Below are positions 55,267-64,000 of a DNA stretch of 64,000 nt, one piece after another. The stretch is taken from the NCBI GenBank assembly GCA_945860955.1, contig CAMATH010000016.1, forward strand, positions 17,462-81,461. Reading direction: 5' to 3'. Numbering within the stretch: position 1 is the first letter of the stretch; the number at the start of each line of letters is the position of its first letter. This DNA is from Planctomicrobium piriforme (lineage in GTDB: Bacteria; Planctomycetota; Planctomycetia; Planctomycetales; Planctomycetaceae). Under the pieces are notes generated by a model. It was not told the origin of the DNA and did no database searches. It saw only the letters and a list, made by a program, of their open reading frames with translations. A program made the translations under genes and the position numbers.

Positions 55267-55548
55267 CGAGGCGACGACAACTCTAAGTCGCGGAACGGTC
55301 GAGCGGACATTCGGGCCACCCACCAACCGCGCATGGCGAACGGTGGGCGTCAGCCCTCTGGTTTTTCGACGCGGCCGGCAGCACCGGAAGCCAAAAAAGG
55401 GGGCTGGCCGCCGGCTGACGTCGCGACATGTGGCGGACGGCGTTCCTACGACGCCGCGGTCTGGACGTCTTCGGCAGAGTCGAGTGGAGACAGATTGAGA
55501 CGCCGTATCGGAATCACCTGCTCGCGCGAAGATGAAGTCAAGGACGAC
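55267..55548. other. intergenic region before the RAYT element
   Basis: Contains dispersed 83-bp repeat copy 2 (55429-55515) and no gene. Confidence 0.5.
55429..55515 (-). repeat. dispersed 83-bp repeat, copy 2
   Basis: Reverse-complement copy of 14081-14167. It begins TGTGGCGGACGGCGTTCCTA and ends CGTATCGGAATC. It lies 34 bases before the left end of the RAYT element. Confidence 0.75.
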
Positions 55549-56291
55549 AAAAGGGGTCAGGTCTCATTGTTTGACATGTCGGGCTGAGAGCGGTATCCTG
55601 TGTTCATCATGCCTCGACGAAAACGAGTTTGTCCAAAGGGTGACGTGTTTCACGTACTCAACCGAGCGGTGGCGCGACTGACGATCTTCGAAAAGCCCGA
55701 GGATTACGACGCGTTTCTGCAGGTGATCGACGAAACCTGGGAGATCGTCCCGTTGCCGATCCATGCGATGGTCCTGATGCCGAACCACTGGCACTTTGTG
55801 GTGCGGCCGACCACCGACGATCAAGTCAGCGAGTTCTTCCGGCGGCTGACTGTGCGACACACAATGCGGTACCACGCGCACTATGGAACCGGCGGAACCG
55901 GACACCTGTACCAGGGTCGCTTCAAGTCGTTCCCGATCCAAAGCGACGAGCACCTGCTGATTGCCATGCGTTATGTCGAGCGGAATCCGGTGCGGGCAAA
56001 CTTCGTGGAACTTGCGGAAGACTGGGTCTGGGGTTCGGCCCACGCGCGGCGACAGTCCGCAGATCAACGCCGTTGGCTGGCTGCGCCGGTCGATCCGCCC
56101 CTTCCCCGCCAGTGGCGCTCCTGGGTGAACAAAGCCGAGTCGGAAGCCGAGCTGAATGCCTTGCGTCACTGCATCCAGCGGGGACTTCCGTTTGGCGATG
56201 ACCGCTGGGTCAACAGCAGCGTCGTTCGACTGAGCCTGGAATCAGCGACCAGGCCACGGGGTCGCCCGAGGAAAGAGTCCTGACCCCTTTT
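55549..56291 (+). mobile_element. intact IS200-like/RAYT element with terminal inverted repeats
   Basis: A 743-bp unit. The left end is AAAAGGGGTCAGGTCTC (55549-55565) and the right end is the inverse GAGTCCTGACCCCTTTT (56275-56291), 16 of 17 bases matching. One transposase gene fills the interior. Derivatives at 40.3 and 42.5 kb share the left end. Confidence 0.85.
55609..56283 (+). CDS. REP-associated tyrosine transposase (Y1_Tnp, IS200-like)
   Basis: A 224-residue single-strand transposase. The HUH motif is in LMPNHWHFVV (HxH, about residues 62-64) and the catalytic tyrosine is expected in the AMRYVERNPVRANFVE helix (about 120-135). The start of the family, FHVLNRAVARLTIFEKPEDY, is complete. 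Enzymes of this family cut at hairpins of repeated extragenic palindromes and insert single strands. The start is ATG 55609; an in-frame GTG three codons earlier is possible. The frame ends inside the right terminal repeat. Confidence 0.9.
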   Translation: MPRRKRVCPKGDVFHVLNRAVARLTIFEKPEDYDAFLQVIDETWEIVPLPIHAMVLMPNHWHFVVRPTTDDQVSEFFRRLTVRHTMRYHAHYGTGGTGHLYQGRFKSFPIQSDEHLLIAMRYVERNPVRANFVELAEDWVWGSAHARRQSADQRRWLAAPVDPPLPRQWRSWVNKAESEAELNALRHCIQRGLPFGDDRWVNSSVVRLSLESATRPRGRPRKES

Positions 56292-56450
56292 GCCTATCCC
56301 TACAATACATCACACAGAGTCGGACCTGAAGTCGTAGATCTTAACATAAGGTCGTCGATATATGGTCGTACACCGCGGTCGTTCGATGATTCCACGTCGG
56401 TCGATTTACGACCACATTCACACGTGTTCACTTAGCACATTGAGGTTCCG

Positions 56451-56993
56451 ATGCAATTCAGGTCTCACAACACCCAGTGGCGAATATTGGGAATCGTCGT
56501 CGTGTGTGCAACCTTGTGCGTCTGTCTTGCAGTACCATCCTGCGGCATCCTTGACTGTGTTCGGCACAACAAATCAGCATTCTTTAGGTTAAAGGCGAAT
56601 GCAGATACGGATATTGAGATATGGTGCGATTGCGCCTTCGAGATTTCGTCACCGGTTTCGTACACTGTGTCATCGCGGTCGACTGGGAGAGGGCCGTTTT
56701 GCGATTTTGGAGATATAATTAATACAGAGGATCTCAGGCGGATCTCATTGATTGTATTACCATCCAATTCAATTAATATGATAGCGGTGATTGACACTGC
56801 TGCGCCTAGTGAGATTCTTATTCTTCTCGACTTGGATTCAATGCAATCGTTTCCGCCGATTCAATACACGGGATCTGAAGACCAGTTGTTGACCGGCCGT
56901 AGGATGCTTTCTCAATTCACTAGTTGTGAACGAGAGTCGACCTTTGTTTTAGCGGTTGATTGTCGTGAGAGCAAATCAGTAATTAAGCATTGA
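56451..56993 (+). CDS. AT-rich orphan exported or lipoprotein, function unknown
   Basis: A 180-residue frame starting at ATG 56451. Residues 1-32 form a signal-like segment (ILGIVVVCATLCVCLAVPSC) with a possible lipobox cysteine at its end. The mature part is Ser/Ile/Asp-rich and not recognised. The A+T content is clearly higher than in neighbouring genes, and codons such as ATA, TTA and AGG are used, unlike the rest of the window. That suggests recent transfer. It lies 160 bases after the RAYT element. Confidence 0.5.
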   Translation: MQFRSHNTQWRILGIVVVCATLCVCLAVPSCGILDCVRHNKSAFFRLKANADTDIEIWCDCAFEISSPVSYTVSSRSTGRGPFCDFGDIINTEDLRRISLIVLPSNSINMIAVIDTAAPSEILILLDLDSMQSFPPIQYTGSEDQLLTGRRMLSQFTSCERESTFVLAVDCRESKSVIKH

Positions 56994-57148
56994 CCAGTGG
57001 TACCCGAATGAGTGCTCGATAGCCAACGCACGGCCGGGGCCAACCATCAGGGCAGGGCCAGCTCGCACTTTGCGGCAATCAGGCAAGATAGGCAGTCTTG
57101 CGCCAGCCGTTATACTTCAGTAACAATTTCTCCGTTGGATGTGAAGAC

Positions 57149-57166
57149 GGAAAGGGGTCTGGTCTC
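57149..57166 (+). repeat. solo RAYT-end-like sequence, 1
   Basis: GGAAAGGGGTCTGGTCTC matches the element's left terminal repeat AAAAGGGGTCAGGTCTC with few changes and is followed by AATGAACT, similar to the element's CATTGTTT. Confidence 0.5.
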
Positions 57167-57460
57167 AATGAACTGTCCGTCCTCCAGAATTCTCAAAAAA
57201 CTGGGATTGACGAATGGGATTCCGAGGGTAGAAAGGTAAGTAATCCACGCTGTGGCTGTTCGTGGCGTGATCTGTGTCGTGTAAATGGTGAACTCCCGAC
57301 GGGACGAAGTGACCGTCCGGCTTTCTCTGACGTCAATAAAGTGCCGAATGCCGGAACGCTATCGCGACGAGCGAGTGCGGCCGGCCAAGAATTCCAGCCG
57401 ATTGCTCGGTCCGCAGCAAGCGGACCGGTCCTGTTGTTTCCTTTCGTGTGAGCGCTCACA

Positions 57461-57546
57461 TGTCGGCTAACGGCGGTACCTGCGGGTGCGGACCAACCTG
57501 TACGATGCAGGTGGCGGCACCGATTATCAGTACGCCGAGCGGGACG
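57461..57546 (+). repeat. 86-bp direct repeat, copy 1
   Basis: Matches 58856-58941 at 79 of 86 positions. It begins TGTCGGCTAACGGCGGTACC. The pair brackets the XRE/Fic genes. Confidence 0.8.
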
Positions 57547-57554
57547 GGTTGAGT

Positions 57555-57571
57555 AAAAGGGGTCAGGGCTC
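57555..57571 (+). repeat. solo RAYT-end-like sequence, 2
   Basis: AAAAGGGGTCAGGGCTC differs from the element's terminal repeat by one base and is followed by AATGATTTG, as in derivative copy B. It marks the downstream edge of the Rhs relic. Confidence 0.6.
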
Positions 57572-57765
57572 AATGATTTGCCTGGCGAGCGATCGGCCCG
57601 CCGCGTCGTAGATCGACGTCGTCCGGTTCAGCAGGGGGCGATCGAGCCAACTTGGCGGTTCTCTGCGTCATAGTCCGTCGTACCCGGAGCGCCGACCTTG
57701 TTGGACTCAACGCGCTGCGATGCGGCACCGTATACCGTCGTCCGGAATTGACAAAACGGTATCAT
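57572..57765 (-). pseudogene. Rhs/YD-repeat remnant
   Basis: The minus strand reads FRTTVYGAASQRVESNKVGA, then TTDYDAENRQV and, in a shifted frame, LNRTTSIYDAAGRSLARQ. These are classic YD repeats of Rhs proteins (RTTxxYDAxGRxxxxxD). The pieces are in different frames and there are no ends, so it is a fragment. Confidence 0.7.
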
Positions 57766-57783
57766 TTGAGATACTGTTTTGTC
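57748..57783 (+). promoter_or_regulatory. promoter and long inverted-repeat operator of the XRE gene
   Basis: TTGACA (57748-57753) and GATACT (57770-57775), spaced by 16, form a good sigma-70 promoter. They are covered by an inverted repeat GACAAAACGGTATC-N6-GATACTGTTTTGTC (57750-57783; 13 of 14 pairs). The XRE start is 20 bases downstream. Confidence 0.75.
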
Positions 57784-57802
57784 ATTGAAGGAGGTCACAC
57801 CG

Positions 57803-58201
57803 ATGCGAGCCGGGGAACTGCGAGACGCTACTGTATTGTGCGAATTCGAGCGCCGGCGGCGCGAGCTCGGACTGAGCCGGTCCGCTTTGGCCCGACGCAG
57901 CCGGGTTTCGTTGCCAACCGTGAATCGCATTCTGACCGGCCAGTACGGCAAAGCGAGCTTCGAGAACGTATTGGCGGTCGCACGGGCGCTCGAACTCGAA
58001 TTGACGGCGGTCGAATCGAACAACAGCGACACGGTGCGCACCATGCAGGCCCGTAAACATGCGCGCCGACTTCTCAAGCTGCTCCAGGGAACTTCGGCGC
58101 TGGAAGGGCAGGCGGTCGAGCAACAGGCGCTCGATACAATGCTCGACCGAACGGCCTCCCAATTGTTGGAATCGAACCGCCGGCTTTGGGGCGATGAATG
58201 A
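57803..58201 (+). CDS. XRE-family regulator (antitoxin-like)
   Basis: A 132-residue protein. ATG 57803 is chosen because AAGGAGG lies 10 bases upstream; an earlier start at 57779 lies in the operator. The helix-turn-helix covers about residues 12-60 (ERRRRELGLSRSALARRSRV, then SLPTVNRILTGQYGKASFEN). The C-terminal half is helical and charged (DTMLDRTASQLLESNRRL). Its stop overlaps the Fic start (ATGA), the order of antitoxin-toxin pairs. The operator over its promoter predicts autorepression. Confidence 0.8.
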   Translation: MRAGELRDATVLCEFERRRRELGLSRSALARRSRVSLPTVNRILTGQYGKASFENVLAVARALELELTAVESNNSDTVRTMQARKHARRLLKLLQGTSALEGQAVEQQALDTMLDRTASQLLESNRRLWGDE

Positions 58202-58684
58202 CCGATTGGGCCACGCGTCCGGGCGAAACACCCATTGATGACGTTTCCGGGCTGATTGCACGCGGCGTCAAGTCGCGCCAGGAACTCAATGTCGCTGAGG
58301 CGGACAACATCCGCGAGGTGATCATCAAGTATCTGGCGGCGAAACCGAGCCGGGATCTGGCACCAGATCGAAGTCGAACTCCTGAAGCTGGTCGAGGATC
58401 TGCGATTCTGGGAATTGAACTGGCCCGATCGCCTCGAACAAGCCGTGCATCTGCACTATCGAGCGGTTTGCATTCACCCATTCGTTAATGGAAACGGCCG
58501 CTGGGCTCGCATGCTGACCAATATCTGGCTGCGACTTCATGACGCCCCATTGACGATCTGGCCTGACGAGACGATTGGAACCGAGAGCCGCATTCGTGAG
58601 GAGTATCTCTCCGCGATTCGACTGGCAGACCAGGGGCGGATTACAGCATTTATCGAGCTACATCGTCGGTTGTCATTGAAGTAA
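58198..58684 (+). pseudogene. Fic-family gene (mobile mystery protein B-like) with internal deletion
   Basis: The 5' part encodes MTDWATRPGETPIDDVSGLI and RQELNVAEADNIREVIIKYL, the start of mobile mystery protein B. After KPSR the frame shifts, and the downstream frame reads WHQIEVELLKLVEDLRF and RAVCIHPFVNGNGRWARMLT, with the Fic motif HPFVNGNGR. Roughly 40 codons expected between the two parts are missing. The C-terminus ends normally. A functional protein would need two frame corrections, so the gene is called broken, although the Fic motif is intact. Confidence 0.75.
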
Positions 58685-59375
58685 TTGTCCCGTCGCCGTG
58701 GAGTGTCGGGGATGAATCCCCGCTTTTCGTTTTACCGAAGTGAACATTCGGCGGTCGGAATCGACCCACGTGGCGGGAACTCCGAACGCGACTGAGGGAA
58801 TGAGCAGTGGTAACCACGAACGAGCCGAACGATTCGTTCGCGGGTCTTTGCTGTCTGTCGGCCAACGGCGGTACCTGCGGGTGCGGACCATCCTGAACGA
58901 TGCAGGCGGCGGCACCGTTTATCAGTACGGCGAGTGGGACGACCCCGCCGTATTGCGTTCCGGATATTCCCCCGGCGACGGGGGGAACGGGTTGCGGATG
59001 TGGTGGGGGTTGTGGGGGTTGTGGGTGCGGATGCGGCGGCGGGATGGGTGCAGGGGGACCGATTCCGCAAGTGGATGCGTGCTGGATGCGGTTAACACGC
59101 CGCCGGGGAATTCGATTCCGGGGGCCAACGGCTCGAACTGGGTCAGCGGACAAGCATCGGACTGCAGCGCGACGACCAGCGATTGGCTGGTTGGGGTCGC
59201 TGCTGAGAATCGTGTACGCGTGACCGACACCGAAGAGCTGCGAGGCGAGTGCCGGCTGCACCCAGGGAATCGTTGTGGTTTGTCGTTGCTGAGCGGCATT
59301 GGTCCCGGTCAGCGTTGGTGGATTCCTGAAACGGATTGAACGCCAACGAATTTGATGCAACACAGGTTTCGCCCG
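58685..59375. other. intergenic region with a Cys/Gly-rich frame and direct-repeat copy 2
   Basis: 691 bp without an assured gene. A short plus-strand frame (58900-59223) encodes tandem CG/CGG units (TGCGCGGGCGGCGCGCGGG), which may be the end of a decayed protein or an artefact of a GGT/TGC-rich repeat. The direct-repeat copy 2 lies at 58856-58941. Confidence 0.4.
58856..58941 (+). repeat. 86-bp direct repeat, copy 2
   Basis: See 57461-57546. Seven differences in 86 bases. Confidence 0.8.
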
Positions 59376-62168
59376 CTAAAACGGCAGCGATCCGTCGTCG
59401 GCTGGCTTCGGAGCCGAATCCTTGGGTGGCGACTTTTTGGGTGACTTGGTGACGGCCGCGTCGCCGGGGGTTTTCTTCGCGGCTTTTTTCGTCGCCTTTT
59501 TCACTCCCTTTCCAGCGGCTTTCTTCGGCGTCTTCTTGGCGGCGGCGCGGGGGGTGACCGCTCGGGCTCCCCGGCGTTTTTTCCCGCCTCCCGCCGCGGC
59601 CCGCTCGGCCAACAGCGGAATGACATCCGCCAGTGTCAACGTGTCGAGGACCGTTTCCTTGGGCAACGTCGCATTCACCGAGCCATGCTTCACGTACTGG
59701 CCGTACTTGCCGTCAAAGACCTGCACCGGCTGCTGGTCTTCCGGATGCGCCCCCAGCTCCTTAATAGGAGTCGCTCCGCCCCGAATTCGCTTTTGTTTCA
59801 ACAACTCCACCGCCGTCGCCAGGTCGATGGTCAACACGTCGACCCCCTTGGGCAACGATTTGAAGCCGGTCCCTTCATGGAAGACGTACGGACCAAACCG
59901 CCCAATGCCTCCCGTCACGGGATTCCCCGTTTCCGGATGGGCTCCAATCGTGCGCGGGAGTTTCAGAAGTTCGACCGCCTGTTCGAATGAAACCGTTTGC
60001 GGGTCGGTCCCCTTGGGAAGCGACACCCGCTTCGGTTTCGGTCCTCCCTCGACCACTTCGCCCAACTGGAGGTACGGCCCGAAGGGGCCGATCATGGCGT
60101 ACATTGGCACCCCTTCATCGGGATGTACGCCGACGGAACGGGGGCCCTGCTGTTTCTGTTTGAGCCACTCGTCGGCCATTTCCGAGGTGATGTCGGCCGG
60201 TGCGATGTCGGCCGGCAGCGAGGCGGTCATCGTCTCGCCATCCTGCTCCTTCACCAGATAAGGACCGAATTTCCCGACCCGAATCCGCGAGGTCAGCCCG
60301 TTGAGGTCGATCGTACACGCTTCGCGCGGGTCGATGTTCGCCTCCTGGGTCTTTACCTGCTGATCCAGACCGAGTTCGCCGTTGTAGAACTGCCGCAGGT
60401 AGGGCGTCGACTTGGTATCACCGGCGGCGATGTCGTCGAGCGTCTGTTCCATGCTGGCTGTGAATTGCTCGTCGACCAGTTGCGGAAAGTTCCGCTCGAG
60501 CAGTTGCGTCACCGCCATCGCCGTGAAGGTGGGACGTAATTGATTCGAGACTTTCACCACATAACCCCGATCCTGAATCGTGCCAATGATCGAGGCGTAG
60601 GTACTGGGTCGGCCGATCCCGTCGGCTTCGAGGGCGCGGATGAGCGTGGCTTCGGTGAATCGCGCGGGGGGCTGCGTCTGGTGCGACAGAGTTTTCAGAT
60701 CGTGACACCGCAACGGATCGCGCTCCGCCATCGCGGGGAGCGTCTGTTCCTGGTCGTCGAGAGCCGCCTCGGGATCGTCGACCCCTTCCACATAGGCGCG
60801 GAAGAAGCCTGCGAATTCGATCTGACGCCCGGTGGCGCGAAACTCGGCGTCCTCGGCCTGAACGGTCGCGGTCCGGAATCGCAGCTTCGCGTCCGCCATC
60901 TGGCAGGCGACGGTGCGCTTCCAGATCAGCGAATACAACTGCAACTCGCGGCCGGAGAGGCCCTGCTCTTCGCCGGTCTTCATTTCCGTGCCGGCGGGGC
61001 GAATCGCTTCGTGCGCCTCCTGCGCCCCCTTGCTCTTGTTCTCGAACACGCGGACTGACGGACTGAGAAACTCTTGCCCATAACGCTGTTCGATCGAACG
61101 ACGCGCTGCAGACACCGCTTCGGTCGACAACGAGACCGAGTCGGTACGCATGTAGGTGATCAACCCGTCTTCATACAGACGCTGCGCGATTTGCATCGTC
61201 TCGCGAGCCGACAGCCCAAGTTTGCGGTTCGCCTCCTGTTGCAACGTGCTCGTGGTGAATGGCGGATACGGTCGGCGGGTCTGTTCGCGTTCTTCAATGC
61301 CGGCGACGTGCCAGCTTGGCGGCGCGGGGACTTCCGGGAGATCTCGGAGCCGTTCATACAGTCGGCTCACATCGGCCTCGTCCAAAAGCAGGACGTCAAC
61401 CCCCTCTTTGAGTTTGCCCGTCCGTTCGTCAAAGTCTCGGCCCATGGCGACCCGCCGGCCACCGACCGTCGTCAGTTCGGCTTCGAACCGGCCCCCTCCC
61501 GGAGTTTCCAGCGAAACCTTGAGATCCCACCAGGTGGCTGGACGAAAGGCGCGGCGTTCGAGTTCCCGCTGCACAATCAGTCGGACGGCGACCGATTGCA
61601 CCCGTCCAGCCGACAGTCCCCGCGCGACTTTTTTCCACAATAAGGGACTGAGTGTGTATCCGTACAGACGGTCGAGTACCCGGCGCGTCTCCTGAGCGGA
61701 GACCAGATTGACGTCGAGCTGGCGGGGGTTTTTGATTGCTTCCTGAATCGCCTCGCGGGTGATTTCCGAGAACACCATGCGTTTGACCGGGATCTTGGGC
61801 TGCAAGACCTCGGCCAGATGCCAGCCAATACTCTCCCCTTCGCGGTCTTCGTCGGTCGCGAGGATGAGTTCGTCCGATTCCTTCATCGCGGCGCGAAGTT
61901 CGGAGATCAGTTTTTTCTTTTTCGCGGGGATGACATACAGCGGTTCGAAGTCGGCTTCGACATTGACGCCCAGGCGGGACCAGGCGAGTTTCTTGATTTC
62001 GGCGGGAATCTCAGCGGCACTTTCGGGAAGATCACGCACGTGCCCCATGCTCGCGAGGACTTTGTAGTCTTTGCCGAGATAGCTGTTGATCTTCTTCGCT
62101 TTCGCGGGCGATTCGACGATCACCAGCCCTTTGTACTTCTGTTTGCCCACGGTTTGCTGTTTGGCCAC
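59376..62168 (-). CDS. topA: DNA topoisomerase I
   Basis: Relaxes negative supercoils. The GTG at 62168 is chosen as it leads directly to the Toprim start ([20 protein letters not shown]); the longer frame from 62417 overlaps the divergent gene. The 930-residue protein has the Toprim acidic motif DEDREGE (from D107), the active-site tyrosine in [11 protein letters not shown] (Y339) and helices of the gate domains. The C-terminus has four topoisomerase C-terminal repeats ([20 protein letters not shown] and similar, about residues 640-840) instead of zinc fingers, then a Lys/Ala/Pro-rich tail ([20 protein letters not shown]) of about 60 residues, as in actinobacterial and some planctomycete TopA. 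Confidence 0.93.
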   Translation of the reverse strand: MAKQQTVGKQKYKGLVIVESPAKAKKINSYLGKDYKVLASMGHVRDLPESAAEIPAEIKKLAWSRLGVNVEADFEPLYVIPAKKKKLISELRAAMKESDELILATDEDREGESIGWHLAEVLQPKIPVKRMVFSEITREAIQEAIKNPRQLDVNLVSAQETRRVLDRLYGYTLSPLLWKKVARGLSAGRVQSVAVRLIVQRELERRAFRPATWWDLKVSLETPGGGRFEAELTTVGGRRVAMGRDFDERTGKLKEGVDVLLLDEADVSRLYERLRDLPEVPAPPSWHVAGIEEREQTRRPYPPFTTSTLQQEANRKLGLSARETMQIAQRLYEDGLITYMRTDSVSLSTEAVSAARRSIEQRYGQEFLSPSVRVFENKSKGAQEAHEAIRPAGTEMKTGEEQGLSGRELQLYSLIWKRTVACQMADAKLRFRTATVQAEDAEFRATGRQIEFAGFFRAYVEGVDDPEAALDDQEQTLPAMAERDPLRCHDLKTLSHQTQPPARFTEATLIRALEADGIGRPSTYASIIGTIQDRGYVVKVSNQLRPTFTAMAVTQLLERNFPQLVDEQFTASMEQTLDDIAAGDTKSTPYLRQFYNGELGLDQQVKTQEANIDPREACTIDLNGLTSRIRVGKFGPYLVKEQDGETMTASLPADIAPADITSEMADEWLKQKQQGPRSVGVHPDEGVPMYAMIGPFGPYLQLGEVVEGGPKPKRVSLPKGTDPQTVSFEQAVELLKLPRTIGAHPETGNPVTGGIGRFGPYVFHEGTGFKSLPKGVDVLTIDLATAVELLKQKRIRGGATPIKELGAHPEDQQPVQVFDGKYGQYVKHGSVNATLPKETVLDTLTLADVIPLLAERAAAGGGKKRRGARAVTPRAAAKKTPKKAAGKGVKKATKKAAKKTPGDAAVTKSPKKSPPKDSAPKPADDGSLPF

Positions 62169-62381
62169 GGTGATGAATGACTCCGTTGGGGAACGGGGAG
62201 TTCCCGTTTCGGTGTAGTTCTGAACAGTCAAAAACGCGGCGCGTAGGGAATTTGACGGTTCAGGTTGGACTTTGCCAGTTGTGCCGGCACGGCTACAATC
62301 TGGGTTCGCTCGCGGCAAGTGTCTGCGGGCCACCAGTTTGCATAGTTCATCAATCTGCGCGCTGTCAAGGTCGGTCGCCCG

Positions 62382-64000
62382 ATGGAGTCTCCGTTCAAGT
62401 TCTTCCGCAAGCATCAAAAGCAGATGCTGGTGTTCGTGTTTCTGTCAGCGATGCTGGCTTTCACCATCGGTGATCCGCTGATGAAACTCGCCGGGTATGC
62501 CCGCGGGGGAGGGGGCGCTTCGCAGTCGGTTGTCGAGACCAACGCGGGAAAGATCTCAAACCAGGATCTCGAAGACCTCTCCCGGCGGAAGCAGATCGCC
62601 AACCAGTTCATCCGAATCGCCGCCACGGAAACGGGGCAGCCCGATCCGGGGAACCTCTTCTTTGGCAGCCCGGTCGAATCGTGGCTGTTTCGAAAAGAAG
62701 CCAAGCGGCTCGGCATCCAGATGGACGATACCGACGTCAACAACTTTCTCGTGCGAACGTTCCGCCGCAGATTGACGACGGAGATATTCCAGGACATCTG
62801 CAAGGATCTCCGTCAATCACCCGCACTGATTTACGAGGTTCTGCGGGACGAACTGGCCGAACAGGAAGCAGGACAGGTTCTCAGTCCGGTGAATGTCACG
62901 CCGTCGCCGGAACAGCTCTGGCGTTACTATCAGCAGGTTCACACCCGGCAGTCGGTCGAGGCGGTCGGCGTCCCGGTGAACGCGTTCATTGATAACGACA
63001 GCCAACCGACCGACAAGGAGGCCGCCGCTCTGTTTGAGAAATACAACAAGCGGTTCGACCTGCGTGACAGTCCGCAGCAGAAGTTTGGTGGAGATTATAA
63101 GCCGGGGTTCCGTCAACCGCGCAAAGCGCAGTTTCAATACGTCAAACTGCAGTTCGAAGAGGCCGAAGCGGCCGTCGCTAAGGCTCGCCCGGTCACGGAC
63201 GAAGAAATCCAGAAGTACTACGACGACAACAAAGCGATCGATTTCACCCTGCAGCTCCCCCCGGAACCGACTTCGGAAAAGGGGCGCAAGCCAGGGTTAT
63301 CCACGCCCGGCGAGGACGACGGGGACGACAAGCCCAAAGCTCCCGATGAAGACGATGCCTCGGTAGAGAAACCGGAATCTGCGGAACGACCGGAAGAACC
63401 TTCCACTGCTGCCGAGGAGACGACCCCTCCCGCTCCCACCGACGAAGCGAAACCGGAAGACAAGCCGGAAGCCCCCAAGGAACCGGACTCGGCGTCGACC
63501 GAACCGAAGGTGGAAGAGTCCAAGCCGGACGAACCGAAGCCCGAGGAAGCCAAGCCTGAGGCTCCGAAGGCTGACGAACCCAAGGCGGATGAGTCGGCGT
63601 TTTCGACGACCTGTCAGGAGGAACCGAAGCCGGCGGCTGATGAGCCGAAACCAGACGCGACACCTGCCAGCGATGCACAGCCGGCGACCGAAGAAAAACC
63701 GGCGAGCGAGGAAAAGCCCGCTGCGGACGAAGCGACCAAGGGTGAGGAGACGGTGCCAGCGGAACCTGGCGACGACTTGCCGAAGCTCCCCGATGCGCCC
63801 GCCTCGGAAGAGGAGATGTCGGAATCCGAGGAAGAGGCCGACGTCAGCCCGACCGCCCCGCCCGATCCGACGAAGAAGGCGGCCGCTCCCATTCGGTACA
63901 AGCCGTTGGATGACGAATTGAAGGAGATCATTCGGGACCGGTTGATTCGGGACCGGGCGAAAGCGGACCTCAAGAAGAAGGCGAAGGACATTTCCGACGC
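62382..64000 (+). CDS. SurA/PpiD-like periplasmic chaperone or peptidyl-prolyl isomerase (3' end outside window)
   Basis: The frame starts at ATG 62382 and is still open at the window end (539 codons seen). One N-terminal membrane segment (about residues 15-35, [20 protein letters not shown]) is followed by a SurA-N-like helical domain (about 50-230, with [14 protein letters not shown] and [20 protein letters not shown]). From about residue 300 to 505 runs a very acidic Pro/Glu/Lys/Ala-rich low-complexity region. The parvulin domain would lie beyond the window. It probably helps fold exported proteins. It is divergent from topA with about 213 bases between. Confidence 0.7.
   Translation, partial: MESPFKFFRKHQKQMLVFVFLSAMLAFTIGDPLMKLAGYARGGGGASQSVVETNAGKISNQDLEDLSRRKQIANQFIRIAATETGQPDPGNLFFGSPVESWLFRKEAKRLGIQMDDTDVNNFLVRTFRRRLTTEIFQDICKDLRQSPALIYEVLRDELAEQEAGQVLSPVNVTPSPEQLWRYYQQVHTRQSVEAVGVPVNAFIDNDSQPTDKEAAALFEKYNKRFDLRDSPQQKFGGDYKPGFRQPRKAQFQYVKLQFEEAEAAVAKARPVTDEEIQKYYDDNKAIDFTLQLPPEPTSEKGRKPGLSTPGEDDGDDKPKAPDEDDASVEKPESAERPEEPSTAAEETTPPAPTDEAKPEDKPEAPKEPDSASTEPKVEESKPDEPKPEEAKPEAPKADEPKADESAFSTTCQEEPKPAADEPKPDATPASDAQPATEEKPASEEKPAADEATKGEETVPAEPGDDLPKLPDAPASEEEMSESEEEADVSPTAPPDPTKKAAAPIRYKPLDDELKEIIRDRLIRDRAKADLKKKAKDISD

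Larger units (their letters stand above)
56994..57802. other. mosaic of element ends, repeat and Rhs remnant
   Basis: No intact gene. It contains two solo copies of the RAYT terminal sequence (57149-57166, 57555-57571), direct-repeat copy 1 (57461-57546), an Rhs relic on the minus strand (57572-57765) and the promoter/operator of the XRE gene (57748-57783). Confidence 0.55.

Overview
The window looks like a chromosome segment of a planctomycete (order Planctomycetales by inference). The base composition is high in G+C. It carries a ribosomal protein S1 and two sigma-70 factors with planctomycete-style sequences. It also has large secreted enzymes with LamG, DUF4838 and ceramidase-like domains, many solitary genes with long spacers, and several families of short intergenic repeats. 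No rRNA, tRNA or CRISPR array was found.

Layout. 0-2.9 kb: end of an ABC-2 type export locus (permease plus a membrane-anchored helical protein). 3.3-11.1 kb: a four-gene envelope export operon (TolC-like channel, HlyD-type adaptor, an M50 metalloprotease fused to an adaptor, and a GAF-domain protein fused to an adaptor), closed by a clear terminator. 11.3-13.9 kb: an S9 peptidase with a VHL-beta-like domain. 14.2-19.1 kb: a core expression block on the minus strand (sigma factor, rpsA, rpoD), with strong terminators after rpsA and rpoD. 19.4-24.8 kb: MsbA-like ABC exporter, a small unknown protein, glutamyl-Q tRNA(Asp) synthetase and a PLP-dependent decarboxylase. 25.2-29.7 kb: a YtrA-type GntR regulator with its own promoter/operator, an ABC ATPase, a permease and a large membrane protein. 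30.5-34.7 kb: one 1380-residue protein that joins a topoisomerase III to a RecQ helicase. 35.5-36.9 kb: a stand-alone Fis-type DNA-binding protein and glnB, the latter behind a sigma-54-like promoter. 37.3-40.2 kb: a dimethylformamidase-large-subunit-like protein and an MFS transporter.

40.3-43.3 kb and 55.4-59.3 kb are accessory regions. They hold one intact IS200-like/RAYT transposase element with terminal inverted repeats, two non-autonomous derivatives sharing one internal deletion, a further fragment, an AbrB/Doc toxin-antitoxin pair, an XRE regulator with a broken Fic gene, Rhs remnants and an AT-rich orphan gene. 43.3-55.3 kb is a run of large secreted proteins (DUF4838 glycosidase-like, neutral-ceramidase-like, an exported propeller-like protein, a LamG glycosidase-like protein). 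It also contains an Imm11-like protein beside a zeta-toxin relic, and a lipoprotein/SH3-like gene split by a one-base change in a run of ten G. 59.4-64 kb: topA and, divergently, a SurA/PpiD-like chaperone gene that runs off the window.

How the parts work together: the export operon and the ABC loci point to heavy envelope transport. The secreted enzyme block suggests use of complex glycans or sphingolipids. The Top3-RecQ fusion would place strand separation and decatenation in a single protein.
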